Below, in pieces: positions 1 to 9,039 of a stretch of DNA of 64,000 bases. The translations under genes were made by a program, and so were the position numbers. Under the pieces are notes generated by a model. That model saw nothing but the letters and a program-made list of their open reading frames with translations. It made no database searches and was not told the DNA's origin. Each line of letters begins with the position of its first letter. Position 1 is the first letter of the stretch. Source of the DNA: Antarctobacter albus (GTDB lineage: Bacteria > Pseudomonadota > Alphaproteobacteria > Rhodobacterales > Rhodobacteraceae); contig NZ_FMZI01000006.1 of assembly GCF_900101505.1 (NCBI RefSeq), forward strand, positions 248,001 to 312,000, read 5' to 3'.

Positions 1-1002
1 GTCGCCGCTTCGATCACGCCGTGGAATTTCCCCAACGCGATGATCACCCGCAAGGCCGCGCCCGCCCTGGCCGCCGGCTGTGCCTTTGTCGGGCGGCCCG
101 CCGCCGAAACGCCGCTGTCGGCCACTGCGCTGGCGGTGCTGGCGGATCGTGCGGGCATCCCGGCGGGCGTGTTCAACATCGTCACCTCGTCGCGGTCGTC
201 CGACGTGGGCAAGGAGTTCTGCGAGAACCCTCGGGTCCGCAAGCTGACCTTTACCGGGTCGACCGAGGTGGGGCGCATCCTGATGAAACAGGCCGCCGAC
301 CAGGTTCTGAAATGCTCGATGGAGCTTGGCGGGAACGCGCCCTTCATCGTCTTCGACGATGCCGACTTGGACGCGGCGGTCGAGGGCGCGATCCTCTGCA
401 AGTTCCGCAACAACGGCCAGACCTGCGTCTGCGCCAACCGGATCTACGTTCAGGACGGGGTCTATGACGCCTTTGCCGAGAAGCTGGCGGCAGCGGTTGC
501 CAAACTGAAGGTCGGCGACGGTCTGGAGGAGGGCACCGACCTGGGTCCGCTGATCAACCAGGCCGCCGTCGACAAGGTGCGCGAACATATCGCCGATGTC
601 ACCAGCCACGGCGGCACCCTGTTGCAGGGCGGCGAGGTGCAGGACGGCACCTTCATCACCCCGGCGATCCTGACCGGCGTCACGCAGGACATGAAGGTCG
701 CGCAGGAGGAAACATTCGGTCCGATGGCACCGCTGTTCCGGTTCAGGGACGAGGACGAGGTGATCGGGATGGCCAATGACACCATCTTTGGCCTCGCCTC
801 CTATTTCTACGCCAAGGATCTCAGCCGCGTTTACAAGGTGGCCGAGGCGCTGGAATACGGCATCGTCGGCGTCAACACGGGCATCATCTCGACCGAGGTC
901 GCGCCCTTTGGCGGGGTCAAGCAATCCGGCTTGGGCCGCGAGGGCAGCCACCACGGAATCGAGGATTACCTTGAGTTGAAATACATCTGCATGAGCGTGT
1001 GA
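1..1002 (+). CDS. gabD: Succinate-semialdehyde dehydrogenase, NAD(P)+ (3' part; 5' end outside window)
   Basis: The frame is open from base 1, so the gene starts upstream; 333 of about 485 residues are visible. It oxidises succinate semialdehyde to succinate, the last step of GABA-type degradation. Visible aldehyde dehydrogenase landmarks in order: ITPWNFP near visible residue 5, the cofactor-binding FTGSTEVG near 84, the general-base stretch SMELGGNAP near 107, and the catalytic Cys in [11 protein letters not shown] at visible residue 142. The two cysteines of the QTCVC motif and the wording of this stretch match GabD more closely than other aldehyde dehydrogenases. Its stop overlaps the GTG start of the next gene by 4 bp (GTGA), so the two are probably translated together. 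Family is certain; exact aldehyde substrate is inferred. Confidence 0.88.
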   Translation, partial: VAASITPWNFPNAMITRKAAPALAAGCAFVGRPAAETPLSATALAVLADRAGIPAGVFNIVTSSRSSDVGKEFCENPRVRKLTFTGSTEVGRILMKQAADQVLKCSMELGGNAPFIVFDDADLDAAVEGAILCKFRNNGQTCVCANRIYVQDGVYDAFAEKLAAAVAKLKVGDGLEEGTDLGPLINQAAVDKVREHIADVTSHGGTLLQGGEVQDGTFITPAILTGVTQDMKVAQEETFGPMAPLFRFRDEDEVIGMANDTIFGLASYFYAKDLSRVYKVAEALEYGIVGVNTGIISTEVAPFGGVKQSGLGREGSHHGIEDYLELKYICMSV

Positions 1003-2117
1003 GACACGCCGTCCATATCGCGCTTGCCGCGGTCACGGTGCTGGCGCTGGCGGGCGGGGGGCTGATGCTCTTTGCCCCGCAGGTGCCAACGCTCTGGCAA
1101 GAGGGATTTCCCCCGCCGGTCTGGACCGGCGAGGGCACCTTTGCCCTGGTGGACGGCCCCGACACTCCCCTGCCCAAGGGCGCGCCCCTGCCAGCACCGG
1201 CGGCGCAGCGTTTCGCCGACAGCGAAGGCCGGGCCTTGCTGGTGATGCGGGACGGGCAGCTTGTGCACGAGGTCTATGGCCCCGGCATCGGGCCCGAGAC
1301 CCGCCTGAACTCCTACTCCCTGGTCAAGTCGCTGGTCGGCGCCCTGGTGCTGCGTGCCCATGCCGAAGGCCGGATCGACAGCCTGGATACCCCGCTGGCC
1401 GAGTTGATCGGGCCGGAGGCGCCCGCCGTCACCCTGCGAGAGGTTCTGGACATGACCTCTGGATTGTCGCTGGGGTACGAGCCGCCCAAGGCGGACAAGG
1501 AGGCGCCGCTGGACGACGCCGATTTCTCGCCCTTCGGACCGGTTGCGCGGCTGCATGGCTTCGGAATCGAGACGCTTTTGCCCCGACTGAGCCCGGGCCC
1601 GGACCTGCGCGGGAGCTTTCATTACCAGAGCGCCAATACCGCGCTGCTGGGATTGGTGGTCGAAAAGGTCCATGGTGCCCTGCTGCCGCAGGTGCTCAGC
1701 ACCCAGATCTGGCAACCCTCAGGCGCGGCCCCGGCAGAATGGCGCAAAAACCCGAACAGCGGGCGCGTCTCGGCCTATTGCTGTCTTTATGCCACCCCGC
1801 GCGACTGGGCGAAGGTTGCACACTACCTGTTGCAGAACGGCACAGGGGCGCACCCGTTCCTGCCCGACACCTTGTGGCGCGACTGGATCCTGCCGGACCT
1901 CGCCCCCGCTGTGCGCCATGCCGGGGCCTATGACGGACACCTGCGCCACGACGTGCTGGACCGTCCCGACGAGGCCCTGCAAGGTCCCTTTGCCTACATG
2001 GCCGGACACGGCGGCCAGGTGGTCTATCTCCTGCCCGGCCGGGACGCGGTGGTAGTGCGGTTCGGCGCCCGCCCACAGCTGTTGCACACCACCCTCTACG
2101 AGTTGTTTCCCGAATGA
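999..2117 (+). CDS. Membrane-anchored serine hydrolase, beta-lactamase / class C PBP fold
   Basis: A 372-residue protein with a GTG start overlapping the gabD stop. The N-terminus is a hydrophobic anchor or signal (about residues 4-26). The catalytic SxxK motif is S107-L-V-K110, the second motif is Y209-Q-S (YxS instead of the commoner YxN), and the third-motif equivalent is GHGGQ near residue 338. These are the landmarks of the beta-lactamase/transpeptidase-like family that includes esterases, 6-aminohexanoate-dimer hydrolases and D-aminopeptidases. Substrate cannot be read from sequence. Translational coupling to gabD hints at release of a small amide or ester whose product feeds semialdehyde metabolism, but this is inference. 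Confidence 0.8.
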   Translation: MRHAVHIALAAVTVLALAGGGLMLFAPQVPTLWQEGFPPPVWTGEGTFALVDGPDTPLPKGAPLPAPAAQRFADSEGRALLVMRDGQLVHEVYGPGIGPETRLNSYSLVKSLVGALVLRAHAEGRIDSLDTPLAELIGPEAPAVTLREVLDMTSGLSLGYEPPKADKEAPLDDADFSPFGPVARLHGFGIETLLPRLSPGPDLRGSFHYQSANTALLGLVVEKVHGALLPQVLSTQIWQPSGAAPAEWRKNPNSGRVSAYCCLYATPRDWAKVAHYLLQNGTGAHPFLPDTLWRDWILPDLAPAVRHAGAYDGHLRHDVLDRPDEALQGPFAYMAGHGGQVVYLLPGRDAVVVRFGARPQLLHTTLYELFPE

Positions 2118-2506
2118 TCGGACCGCGTGATCCAAGGGTCTTTGCCCCCGATTTCCTCTCTCCGTCCGGTGGCCCCTCGGAGGCAGAGCTGAAGACATGG
2201 CGCCGGGCCGCGCAATCGGGCAAGGGCACGCCCTGGCTGGACGCCGCACGCGCCGATGCGCTGGCCCGCTACGCGCTGAAATTCGGCGAAGGCGTGCAGA
2301 TGATGGAGGCCGTGGCGACCCGGTTCCGCGAACCGGTGCGCGAGGTCGGCTGGGAAATCATCGGCGCCGATGCCGACGGCGAGAACTGGCAGGATCACCG
2401 CGACCCGCAGCGCGCCTATGCCCTTATGCGGGCCAAGCTGCGCGCGGCCCGCGATGCCGGCGCGGTTCTGGAATACAAGCTCTGGCTGAAACCCGCCGGA
2501 ACCTGA
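2114..2506 (+). CDS. Hypothetical protein, 130 residues
   Basis: Starts in an ATGA overlap with the serine hydrolase stop, so it is very likely a real third cistron of the gabD operon. It is soluble, with no signal peptide or membrane segment. It is mostly helical in appearance with a Trp-rich end (EVGWEIIGADADGENWQ, then ALEYKLWLKP-like text near the C-terminus). I do not recognise the family. A short inverted repeat CCGGGCA / TGCCCGG lies about 30 bp after the stop, before the next gene. Confidence 0.6.
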   Translation: MIGPRDPRVFAPDFLSPSGGPSEAELKTWRRAAQSGKGTPWLDAARADALARYALKFGEGVQMMEAVATRFREPVREVGWEIIGADADGENWQDHRDPQRAYALMRAKLRAARDAGAVLEYKLWLKPAGT

Positions 2507-2578
2507 CCCCCGCCTTCGCTGTTCCCAAGGGGACGGATTCCGGGCACTCTTTGCCCGGACACTCCGGGAGGACAGAGC

Positions 2579-3682
2579 ATGACCGACAGACCCACACCCC
2601 CCTTCCGCGCCGATCACGTCGGCAGCCTCCTGCGCCCGCAGGCGGTGGCCGAGGCGCGCGCCCAAGGCCTCACCGGCGCCGAGCTGAAGGCCATCGAGGA
2701 CGCGGAAATCCCCGCGCTGATCGCCATGCAGGAAGAGGTCGGCCTGAAGGCGGTGACCGACGGCGAGGCGCGGCGCGCCTTCTGGCACTATGATTTCATG
2801 GGAATGCTGACCAACTACGAGATCGAGGAAGACGAGGGCGAAGGCTTCAGCTTTCAAGGGGTCAAGACTCCCGGTGTCTTTCCGGCCGTGAACGGCCCGC
2901 TGGATTTCCCCGAGGATCACCCGATGCTGGACCATTTCCGCTTTGTCGCGGAGCACAGCACGGTCTGCCCCAAGATCTCGATCCCCGGGCCATCCTGCCT
3001 GCATTTCCGGCTGGACCCGGCGCGCGTGCGGCACAAACCCTACGAGGATCTCGAGGTGCTCTTCGCCGACATCACCCGCACCTACCAGAAGGCAGTCACG
3101 GCCTTTCACGCCGCCGGTTGCCGTTACCTGCAGATGGACGATATCTTTTTCGCCTATCTCTGCGATCCGAAACACCGGGCCGAAAAGGAAAAGGCCGGTC
3201 TGGACCCGGACTGGCTGATCGGGAAATACGCCGAGATGATGCGCAACGCGATCGCCGACCGGCCCACGGACATGGTGATCGGGATGCACATGTGCCGGGG
3301 CAACTTCCAGTCGACCCATGCCGCGACGGGCGCCTATGACCTCGCCGCCGAGGCGATCTTTTCCACCGGCGTCGACATCTTCTTCATGGAATACGACACC
3401 GACCGCGCCGGCGGACTGGAACCGCTGCGCCTGCTTCCCAGGGGCAAGCAGCGCGTCATGCCCGGGTTCATCACCACCAAGTCCGCCGAGCTGGAAACGG
3501 TGGACTGGGTGAAATCCAAGATCGAGGAAGCCTCGAAATACGCCGACATCGACCAGCTGGGGATCGCGCCGCAATGCGGATTTGCCTCGACCGAACACGG
3601 CAACGCGATCACCCCCGACGACCAGCGCCGCAAGCTGGAGCTGGTGGTGCGCTGTGCCGAGGAGATCTGGGGAGAGGTCTGA
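2579..3682 (+). CDS. Cobalamin-independent methionine synthase (MetE C-terminal) family methyltransferase, short form
   Basis: A 367-residue protein with a good ribosome site (GGGAGGAC, 7 nt before ATG). It corresponds to the catalytic C-terminal barrel of MetE only, about half the usual 750 residues. Zinc ligands of the family are visible: His and Cys in MHMCRGN (residues 237 and 239), a Glu in FMEYD (about 271) and the last Cys in PQCGF (about 333). The N-terminal text FRADHVGSLLRP is also typical of this short group. Known relatives transfer methyl groups to homocysteine or other thiols, some with corrinoid or non-folate donors. It precedes creatinase by 287 bp on the same strand, so a link with N-methyl compound breakdown is possible but unproven. 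Confidence 0.85.
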   Translation: MTDRPTPPFRADHVGSLLRPQAVAEARAQGLTGAELKAIEDAEIPALIAMQEEVGLKAVTDGEARRAFWHYDFMGMLTNYEIEEDEGEGFSFQGVKTPGVFPAVNGPLDFPEDHPMLDHFRFVAEHSTVCPKISIPGPSCLHFRLDPARVRHKPYEDLEVLFADITRTYQKAVTAFHAAGCRYLQMDDIFFAYLCDPKHRAEKEKAGLDPDWLIGKYAEMMRNAIADRPTDMVIGMHMCRGNFQSTHAATGAYDLAAEAIFSTGVDIFFMEYDTDRAGGLEPLRLLPRGKQRVMPGFITTKSAELETVDWVKSKIEEASKYADIDQLGIAPQCGFASTEHGNAITPDDQRRKLELVVRCAEEIWGEV

Positions 3683-3707
3683 CGCCCCCGAGGCAGGCCG
3701 CCTGTGT

Positions 3708-3757
3708 TTCTTTGGGCCACAAATACCTCCGGGGAGCGCGAGGGGCTGGCCCCTCGC
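3708..3757 (+). repeat. Intergenic palindromic element, copy 1
   Basis: Begins TTCTTTGG, continues CAAATACCTCCGGGGAG and ends in a perfect hairpin GCGAGGGGC / GCCCCTCGC (3738-3746 with 3749-3757). It has the same layout as the element at 8974-9036 on the other strand. It lies 25 bp after the MetE-like stop and points the same way as that gene. The rest of the 287-bp gap before creatinase shows no convincing gene. Confidence 0.6.
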
Positions 3758-3969
3758 ATCCCACGGCAACCAGGTCGCCGGAGGCCTCTCATCCGAAAAC
3801 GACATGGCTTTTGTCGCCGAGACACTTGAACATCCTGCCGCAACGCAGCATCCTGTCGACGGGCAGGCGATGGCGTCGCCACTTTTCAGCCCCTCAACCG
3901 TCCTGAACGCCGGGACCTTGCTTTGCCAGCGCGGTAGAGGAAGGCCCCGCCGCGCCTCAGGAGGGTTTC

Positions 3970-5172
3970 ATGGAACGTCCCCAACACTATCGATTTCACC
4001 AGGGGCAGAAGTGCCTGCCGTTCGCGCCGGAGGAATACGAGGCCCGGCTTGCCGGTCTGCGCGCCGCACTGGCCGAGGCCGGGCTCGATGCCGCCATCTT
4101 CACCTCGATGCACAACATCGCCTACTACTCGGGCTTTCTCTACTGCAGCTTCGGGCGCCCCTACGGCCTTGTCGTGACGCAAACCGAAAGCGTGACGATC
4201 AGCGCCGGGATCGACGCCGCCCAGCCCTGGCGGCGCTGCCACGGCGACAACATCACCTATACCGACTGGGAGAGGAACAACTACTGGCGCGCCATCGCCT
4301 CGGTCACCGGCACCGGCAAGGCGCTGGGTTATGAAGGCGATCACATGACCCTGGCGCAAAAGGCGCTGATGGACAGCTTCCTTGCCCCCGCCAGCACCAG
4401 CGACATCGCCCCCGCCACCATGCGCCAGCGCATGCACAAATCACCGGCCGAAATCGCCCTGATCCGCCACGGCGCCCAGGTGGCCGATGTCGGCGGCTAC
4501 GCCATCCGGGACGCGATCAGGCCGGGCACAAGAGAGATCGACGTGGCCATGGCGGGCCGCGATGCGATGGAGCTGGAGATCGCCAGGCGGTTCCCCGAGG
4601 CCGAGTACCGCGATACATGGGTCTGGTTCCAGTCCGGGATCAACACCGACGGGGCGCACAACCCGGTCACGGGTCGGGTGCTGGAACGCGGCGATATCCT
4701 CTCGCTCAACACCTTCCCGATGATCTCGGGCTATTACACCGCGCTGGAACGCACGCTTTTCGTGGGCGAGGTCGACACCGCCAGCCTCGAGGTCTGGGAG
4801 GCCAATGTCGGCGCGCATGAATACGGCATGAGCCTGCTCAAGCCGGGTGTCTCCTGCGCCGAGGTGACCCGCAAGATCAACGCCTTCTTCGCCGAGCGCG
4901 ACCTTCTGCAGTACCGGACCTTCGGCTACGGCCACTCCTTCGGGGTGCTGTCGCACTACTACGGGCGCGAGGCGGGTCTGGAACTGCGCGAGGACATCGA
5001 CACGGTGCTGGAACCGGGCATGGTCATCTCGATGGAACCGATGCTGACGATCCCCGAGGGTCAGCCCGGCGCCGGCGGATACCGCGAGCATGACATCCTG
5101 GTCGTCACCGAGGGCGGCGCCGAGAACATCACAGGCTACCCCTACGGACCCGGCTTCAACGTGGTGGGCTGA
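3970..5172 (+). CDS. creA: Creatinase (creatine amidinohydrolase)
   Basis: Hydrolyses creatine to sarcosine and urea in the cytosol. The 400-residue length matches the roughly 403 residues of Pseudomonas creatinase, and long stretches agree with that enzyme as I recall it: IFTSMHNIAYYSGFLYCSFG in the N-terminal domain, WFQSGINTDGAHNPV with the catalytic His (residue 230 here, His232 in Pseudomonas), FGYGHSFG, and EPGMVISMEPM. The fold is the metallopeptidase M24 pita-bread, but the metal ligands of true aminopeptidases are replaced, as in creatinase. The ATG has a strong upstream AGGAGGG. No sarcosine oxidase or urease gene is in the window, so the pathway continues elsewhere. Confidence 0.93.
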   Translation: MERPQHYRFHQGQKCLPFAPEEYEARLAGLRAALAEAGLDAAIFTSMHNIAYYSGFLYCSFGRPYGLVVTQTESVTISAGIDAAQPWRRCHGDNITYTDWERNNYWRAIASVTGTGKALGYEGDHMTLAQKALMDSFLAPASTSDIAPATMRQRMHKSPAEIALIRHGAQVADVGGYAIRDAIRPGTREIDVAMAGRDAMELEIARRFPEAEYRDTWVWFQSGINTDGAHNPVTGRVLERGDILSLNTFPMISGYYTALERTLFVGEVDTASLEVWEANVGAHEYGMSLLKPGVSCAEVTRKINAFFAERDLLQYRTFGYGHSFGVLSHYYGREAGLELREDIDTVLEPGMVISMEPMLTIPEGQPGAGGYREHDILVVTEGGAENITGYPYGPGFNVVG

Positions 5173-5192
5173 ACCGCCCGCCATGCGCCCCC

Positions 5193-5270
5193 GTCCCGGG
5201 CTTGCCCCGGGACCTCACCGGGCCGGAAACCCGCGACAGATCAGGGGAGAGGCGGGGCGTCGCCCCGCCT
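5193..5270. terminator. Two hairpins between convergent genes, likely bidirectional terminator
   Basis: GTCCCGGG/CCCGGGAC (5193-5213) and AGGCGGGGC/GCCCCGCCT (5250-5270) sit between the creatinase stop and the stop of the opposite-strand gene. Neither has a clear T-run. The first resembles a common alphaproteobacterial palindromic repeat. Confidence 0.45.
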
Positions 5271-5296
5271 TACCGCAGGCCGGATCAAAGGCCGGA

Positions 5297-5848
5297 TCAC
5301 AAACCGAACTGCGCCATCTCGTTGAAATCCATCATGTCCAGCAGCGGGCGGGTCTTGTCCGGGTCGCCGTCAGTCTGGACAAGGATTCGATTGGCGATCA
5401 GCGCCATCATCTGCCGGTCCTGGATGGCGAATTTCTGGCGCTGGATCCGCTCTGTCTTCATGCCCATCATCGCGGCATTGGCAATCATGCCCGACATGCT
5501 CATGACCATCGGGTTGTCGGCCATCAGCGTGATCTTGATCCGCTCGCCACCGGGATCGGTATAGGTCGCCTCGGCGCCGACGCCGCCGCCCATCATGGCC
5601 AGACCCTGGTTCATCTCGGTATTGACCTCGCGGGTCCAGCCATCCGGCGCATCGGGCAGGAAACTGCCCAGGCTGGCGGTCTTCATTTCCAACAGCTTGG
5701 CACGCGCCATGTCCAGTTCGTCGAGGGCATATTGAATGTCGCCATCCTCGTAGGCCTTGAGCGCCGATTCCATCAGGTCCGAAACATCGTCGGCCTGCGC
5801 GGGCAGGGCAAAGGCGGTCAGCATCAAAACGGCAAAAGTGCGGGTCAC
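5297..5848 (-). CDS. Secreted or periplasmic hypothetical protein
   Basis: Chosen start is a GTG with AGGGAG 7 nt upstream, which puts a clean signal peptide at the N-terminus (TRTFAVLMLTAFALPAQA, cleavage before DD). A longer in-frame extension upstream lacks a ribosome site and is rejected. The mature protein, about 165 residues, begins with helical text (DLMESALKAYEDGDIQYALDEL) resembling a single TPR-like hairpin, followed by a Met-rich stretch (MVMSMSGMIANAAMMGMK). Function unknown. No cysteines or catalytic motif are evident. Confidence 0.7.
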   Translation of the reverse strand: MTRTFAVLMLTAFALPAQADDVSDLMESALKAYEDGDIQYALDELDMARAKLLEMKTASLGSFLPDAPDGWTREVNTEMNQGLAMMGGGVGAEATYTDPGGERIKITLMADNPMVMSMSGMIANAAMMGMKTERIQRQKFAIQDRQMMALIANRILVQTDGDPDKTRPLLDMMDFNEMAQFGL

Positions 5849-5962
5849 GGAAATACTCCCTGTCAATTCCTGGACACACCCTGACGCCCGACGCGCATTC
5901 CGGCAAGGTCGGGAATAACCTGCCCGTTGAATGCGCGGCGCTCCGCCCCCATCCTTGTCCAC

Positions 5963-6295
5963 ATGATCCTTCAACTTCTCCTGCCCGTTCTGGGCCTCAT
6001 GCTTGTCACCGTGCTGGTCACCCGCGGGGTCGAGGCGATCCTACCCGAGAGCCTGGGCGCCCTGGCCGCGACAACCGTGATCTCGGCCTTGCTGGTCTGG
6101 CTGCTGACCTCGGCGGGATTTGCATTGCTCTACACCATCGAGGACGCGCGGGTCTGGGACCTGCTGGGGCAGGCCCCCAGCGCATCTCTGGGGTATTTTC
6201 TGCGGCTGGGCGCCAGCGCGGTGTTGATCTGGGGGCCCGTCCTGTTGCTTGTCGTCAGCACCGCACCGCGCCGCTGGAAAACGGCGGTCTGGTGA
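5963..6295 (+). CDS. Small integral membrane protein, hypothetical
   Basis: 110 residues from the first ATG; a TTG at 5927 would add 12 residues but has no better ribosome site. Three hydrophobic segments are visible: residues 1-20, about 33-57 and about 80-98, the last ended by a positively charged tail (APRRWK). Unknown function. It is divergent from the secreted protein before it and may share the promoter region of about 115 bp. Confidence 0.55.
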   Translation: MILQLLLPVLGLMLVTVLVTRGVEAILPESLGALAATTVISALLVWLLTSAGFALLYTIEDARVWDLLGQAPSASLGYFLRLGASAVLIWGPVLLLVVSTAPRRWKTAVW

Positions 6296-6391
6296 CAGCC
6301 CGGGTCTTTTCCTGCTCTGACATCGCGTTTGCCCGCATTCACCGTTGATTTTTAACGCCACCCGTATCACCTCAATATCAGGAGGTTGGGT

Positions 6392-6661
6392 ATGTTCGCA
6401 CTGGCGCGGTTCCTGATCATGGCGGCGGTCGTGCTCACGGTGGTCTACGGGTCGCTGTGGTTCTACCTGCGCGCCCGGCGCCGCGAGTTGCTGGAAACCG
6501 ACTGGGCCGCCGACCCGGCCGAGACCCGATCGCAAGAGGACTACGTGCGCGAGGCGCTGGAGGAATTCGACCGCAAGCGCCATCGGACCCTTGTGCTCCT
6601 GGTCTATGCCGTGCCCCTTTGCCTCGTGACCCTGATCGTGTATCTGACGAATTTCCACTGA
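6392..6661 (+). CDS. Small membrane protein, hypothetical
   Basis: 89 residues. ATG at 6392 is preceded by AGGAGG, which rules out the in-frame TTG six bases earlier. One membrane segment lies at each end (about residues 5-24 and 67-86), with a charged middle (RARRRELLETDWAADP, then EDYVREALEEFDRKR). The stop is 14 bp before the next start, so it is probably co-transcribed with the DUF1523 gene. Confidence 0.65.
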   Translation: MFALARFLIMAAVVLTVVYGSLWFYLRARRRELLETDWAADPAETRSQEDYVREALEEFDRKRHRTLVLLVYAVPLCLVTLIVYLTNFH

Positions 6662-6675
6662 AAGGCGCCGCGCGC

Positions 6676-7290
6676 ATGAAATATGTGAAATGGACCCTGA
6701 TCGTTCTGTTCTGGCTGCTCGTGGCGGGTTTCCTGCACTACACGCTGCCCCAGCATGACGTGGCGCGGATCACCGACACCTACGAAAAGCGCGAGAACCC
6801 CAGCGACAACCCCTGGTTCTGGTCGCAGGCCAATACCGGCAGCGCGCCGGGCGGGCCGCGCGACGTGTTTTTCATCCAGACGCGGCGGGCCAACAACGAC
6901 ATCATGGTCTACCGCAACGAGGACACCGGCTGGGGCTGGCCGCCCTATTTCAAGTTCGACACCTCGAACCTGCAGGCCGAGGCGGCGGACCTGCGGTCGA
7001 CCGCCGAGAACCCGACATGGGTGGCGATCCGGCATTACGGCTGGCGCAACGAGTTCATCTCGATCTTTCCCAACGCCGTCTCGATCCGCGAGGTCGAAGG
7101 CCCCGACGTGCGCATCATTCCCTGGCTGAACATCATCATCCTGGTGACGCTGGCTGCGCTCTACTGGGCGCTGCGCGTGCGCTGGCTGCGGTTCTGGGAA
7201 AACCGGGTGGACCCGGTACTGGGCGCGGCCGGGGACAAGCTGGACGAGGGTGGCGATCGGGTGCGCGGCCTCTTCGGCCGATCAAAGTAG
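6676..7290 (+). CDS. DUF1523 family membrane protein
   Basis: 204 residues from ATG at 6676. It has an N-terminal membrane segment (YVKWTLIVLFWLLVAGFLHY), a periplasmic-looking middle with the text LPQHDVARITDTYEKR and NEDTGWGWPPYFKFD, and a second membrane segment near residues 152-170 (IIILVTLAALYWALRV), then a charged tail. This arrangement is the DUF1523 family, widespread in Rhodobacteraceae and without an assigned role. The 3' end meets the convergent soeC gene with an 8-bp gap. Confidence 0.75.
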   Translation: MKYVKWTLIVLFWLLVAGFLHYTLPQHDVARITDTYEKRENPSDNPWFWSQANTGSAPGGPRDVFFIQTRRANNDIMVYRNEDTGWGWPPYFKFDTSNLQAEAADLRSTAENPTWVAIRHYGWRNEFISIFPNAVSIREVEGPDVRIIPWLNIIILVTLAALYWALRVRWLRFWENRVDPVLGAAGDKLDEGGDRVRGLFGRSK

Positions 7291-7298
7291 GCCCCGGG

Positions 7299-8171
7299 TC
7301 AGCGCTTGCCGTAATAGAGGCCGACAACGTGTTCCGCCTCGGCAAAGAACAACCAGCGCGAGACCAGCACGCCCGCCACATGGGCTAGAACCGCGACAGC
7401 CGCCAGCCAATGCCCGAAGGGCAGCAGAAGCAGGAGCGCGGGCAGGACCGCCATCAACCCCAGCGCAATCAGGCGCAGTTTTTGCGCGTGTTTGCGTGCC
7501 ACGACAAAGACCATCTCGCGCAGCAGGTAGTTGCTGCCGGTGTGCGGCGGCTCGAAGGCGCGGACGCGGCCGATATGGCCCAACCCGGTCGCGCTTTCGA
7601 TGGTGGTGCCCGAGGCGGCGAGCCTTTGGTCCCCGCCAAGCCACCAGCCCGCTTGCGCCAGAGCCGCCAGCCCGATCAGCACAAGGCCGGTGATCACCCG
7701 GCCCGACAGCAGGGCGCCGCCGCCCAGGGCGTAAAGCTGGAACAGAACCGGCGTCGACCAGTGATGCCAACGCGGCACGGTCTTGAGCTGGGTATAGATC
7801 ATCGAGGTGGTAAAGACGGTGGCGAGGCACAGAAGCGCCCCCAGCCAGCCAAGCACATGGACCTGCACCCCGAAGAACACCAGAAGAGCCGCGTAGAGCC
7901 CCATGACGATCAGCGCCGCGCAGGCCGTCCATGCCTCACGCGAGAGCCAGCTTGACCGCCATTGCGTGAAAGCCTTGAGCGCCCGTTCCGGGCGGCCAAG
8001 GTGCAGCGTGGAGACCATCAGCCCGCCCCCCGCCAGCAGGTAGCCGATCAGGAAGAAGGCGAATCCGATCCAGCCGGTCGGCGCCTCCGGATCGACACCC
8101 AGCCAGAACAACAGGCCGAGGCCGAGGCCGGAAAAGGTCGTGAAGGCGATGATCGAGGGCGCCGGGTGCAT
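7299..8171 (-). CDS. soeC: Membrane anchor subunit of SoeABC-type sulfite dehydrogenase (DmsC family)
   Basis: 290 residues with about eight hydrophobic helices, beginning PSIIAFTTFSGLGLGLLFWLG, the usual DmsC-family opening. It would anchor the Fe-S and molybdenum subunits to the cytoplasmic face and pass electrons to quinone. The start abuts the soeB stop (8172) with no gap, so translation is coupled. The assignment to SoeC rather than DmsC rests on the catalytic subunit lacking an export signal and on the xsc/pta genes next door. Confidence 0.82.
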   Translation of the reverse strand: MHPAPSIIAFTTFSGLGLGLLFWLGVDPEAPTGWIGFAFFLIGYLLAGGGLMVSTLHLGRPERALKAFTQWRSSWLSREAWTACAALIVMGLYAALLVFFGVQVHVLGWLGALLCLATVFTTSMIYTQLKTVPRWHHWSTPVLFQLYALGGGALLSGRVITGLVLIGLAALAQAGWWLGGDQRLAASGTTIESATGLGHIGRVRAFEPPHTGSNYLLREMVFVVARKHAQKLRLIALGLMAVLPALLLLLPFGHWLAAVAVLAHVAGVLVSRWLFFAEAEHVVGLYYGKR

Positions 8172-8921
8172 TCAGAGTTTCTCCAGCGTCTTGTCGATCC
8201 AGGCGAGAAGGCCGCGCGGCTCCTCGGCCACCGGTTCGAGGAAGGGGGCCAACACGTCGACCTCGCCCTGCCAGCTGTCACGCGGACGCGGCGGCAGGTA
8301 CTTGTTGACGGGCCTGGTGCCCTGTTCCGGCATCAGGTCCATGCCGCCGCGTTCCGCCACCAAGCGCGAGACATCGCTGTCCGGGTCGGAAAGATCGCCG
8401 AAGTGCCGCGCCCCCGCCGGGCAGGTGCGCACGCAGGCGGGGGTGCGGTCCTCCTCGGGGAGGTTTTCATTGTAGATGCGGTCCACGCAGAGCGTGCATT
8501 TCTTCATCACGCCCTCGGCGAGGTCCAATTCCCGCGCGCCATAGGGGCAGGCCCAGGCGCAGAGGCCGCAGCCGATGCAGTCGGATTCGTTGACCAGCAC
8601 GATGCCGTCCTCGGTGCGCTTGTAACTGGCGCCGGTGGGGCAGACCGTGACGCAGGGCGCGTCCTGGCAGTGCAGGCAGGACTTGGGGAAATGTACCAGT
8701 TGCGCCGGGGCATTGTCGGGCTGGACCTCGTAGCTGTGCACGCGGTTGAGGAAGGTGCCAGAGGGATCGGCGCCGTAGGGGTCCTGGTCCGAGAGCGGCG
8801 CGCCGTAGTTCTCGGTGTTCCAGCCCTTGCAGGAGATCACGCAGGCATGACAGCCGACGCAGGTGTCGAGATCGATGACAAGCCCGAGGCTGCGGGTAGT
8901 CTGTTCCGGAAGGCAAGTCAT
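8172..8921 (-). CDS. soeB: Fe-S electron-transfer subunit of SoeABC-type sulfite dehydrogenase
   Basis: 249 residues from the ATG at 8921, preceded by GGGGGA; a longer frame upstream runs into the intergenic repeat and is rejected. Four Cys groups for [4Fe-4S] clusters are visible: CVGCHACVISCKGW near residue 20, CLHCQDAPCVTVCP near 79, CIGCGLCAWACP near 114, and CTLCVDR followed by CVRTCP further on. This is the DmsB/NrfC/PsrB pattern. It links the molybdenum subunit to the membrane anchor. Confidence 0.88.
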   Translation of the reverse strand: MTCLPEQTTRSLGLVIDLDTCVGCHACVISCKGWNTENYGAPLSDQDPYGADPSGTFLNRVHSYEVQPDNAPAQLVHFPKSCLHCQDAPCVTVCPTGASYKRTEDGIVLVNESDCIGCGLCAWACPYGARELDLAEGVMKKCTLCVDRIYNENLPEEDRTPACVRTCPAGARHFGDLSDPDSDVSRLVAERGGMDLMPEQGTRPVNKYLPPRPRDSWQGEVDVLAPFLEPVAEEPRGLLAWIDKTLEKL

Positions 8922-8973
8922 CCGTGTCCCCCGTGATCCAGCGGCGCCGCTGACGCGGCACAGGTTTGTTGCG

Positions 8974-9036
8974 TGGGGGCTCTGCCCCCAGTCGCGCTGC
9001 GCGCGACTCCCCCGAGGTATTTTTGAAACCAAAGAA
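8974..9036 (-). repeat. Intergenic palindromic element, copy 2
   Basis: Read on the minus strand it starts TTCTTTGG, continues AAAAATACCTCGGGGGAG, then two perfect hairpins: GTCGCGC/GCGCGAC (8991-9007) and TGGGGGC/GCCCCCA (8974-8990). It directly follows the soeA stop in the same orientation as that gene, in the gap before soeB. It is the same element type as 3708-3757. Confidence 0.65.
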
Positions 9037-9039
9037 GCA

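Noticed and set aside
2096-3805. Minus-strand frame of about 570 codons over the MetE-like gene
   Set aside because: Antisense to a gene with complete zinc-site motifs; no ribosome site or recognisable product.
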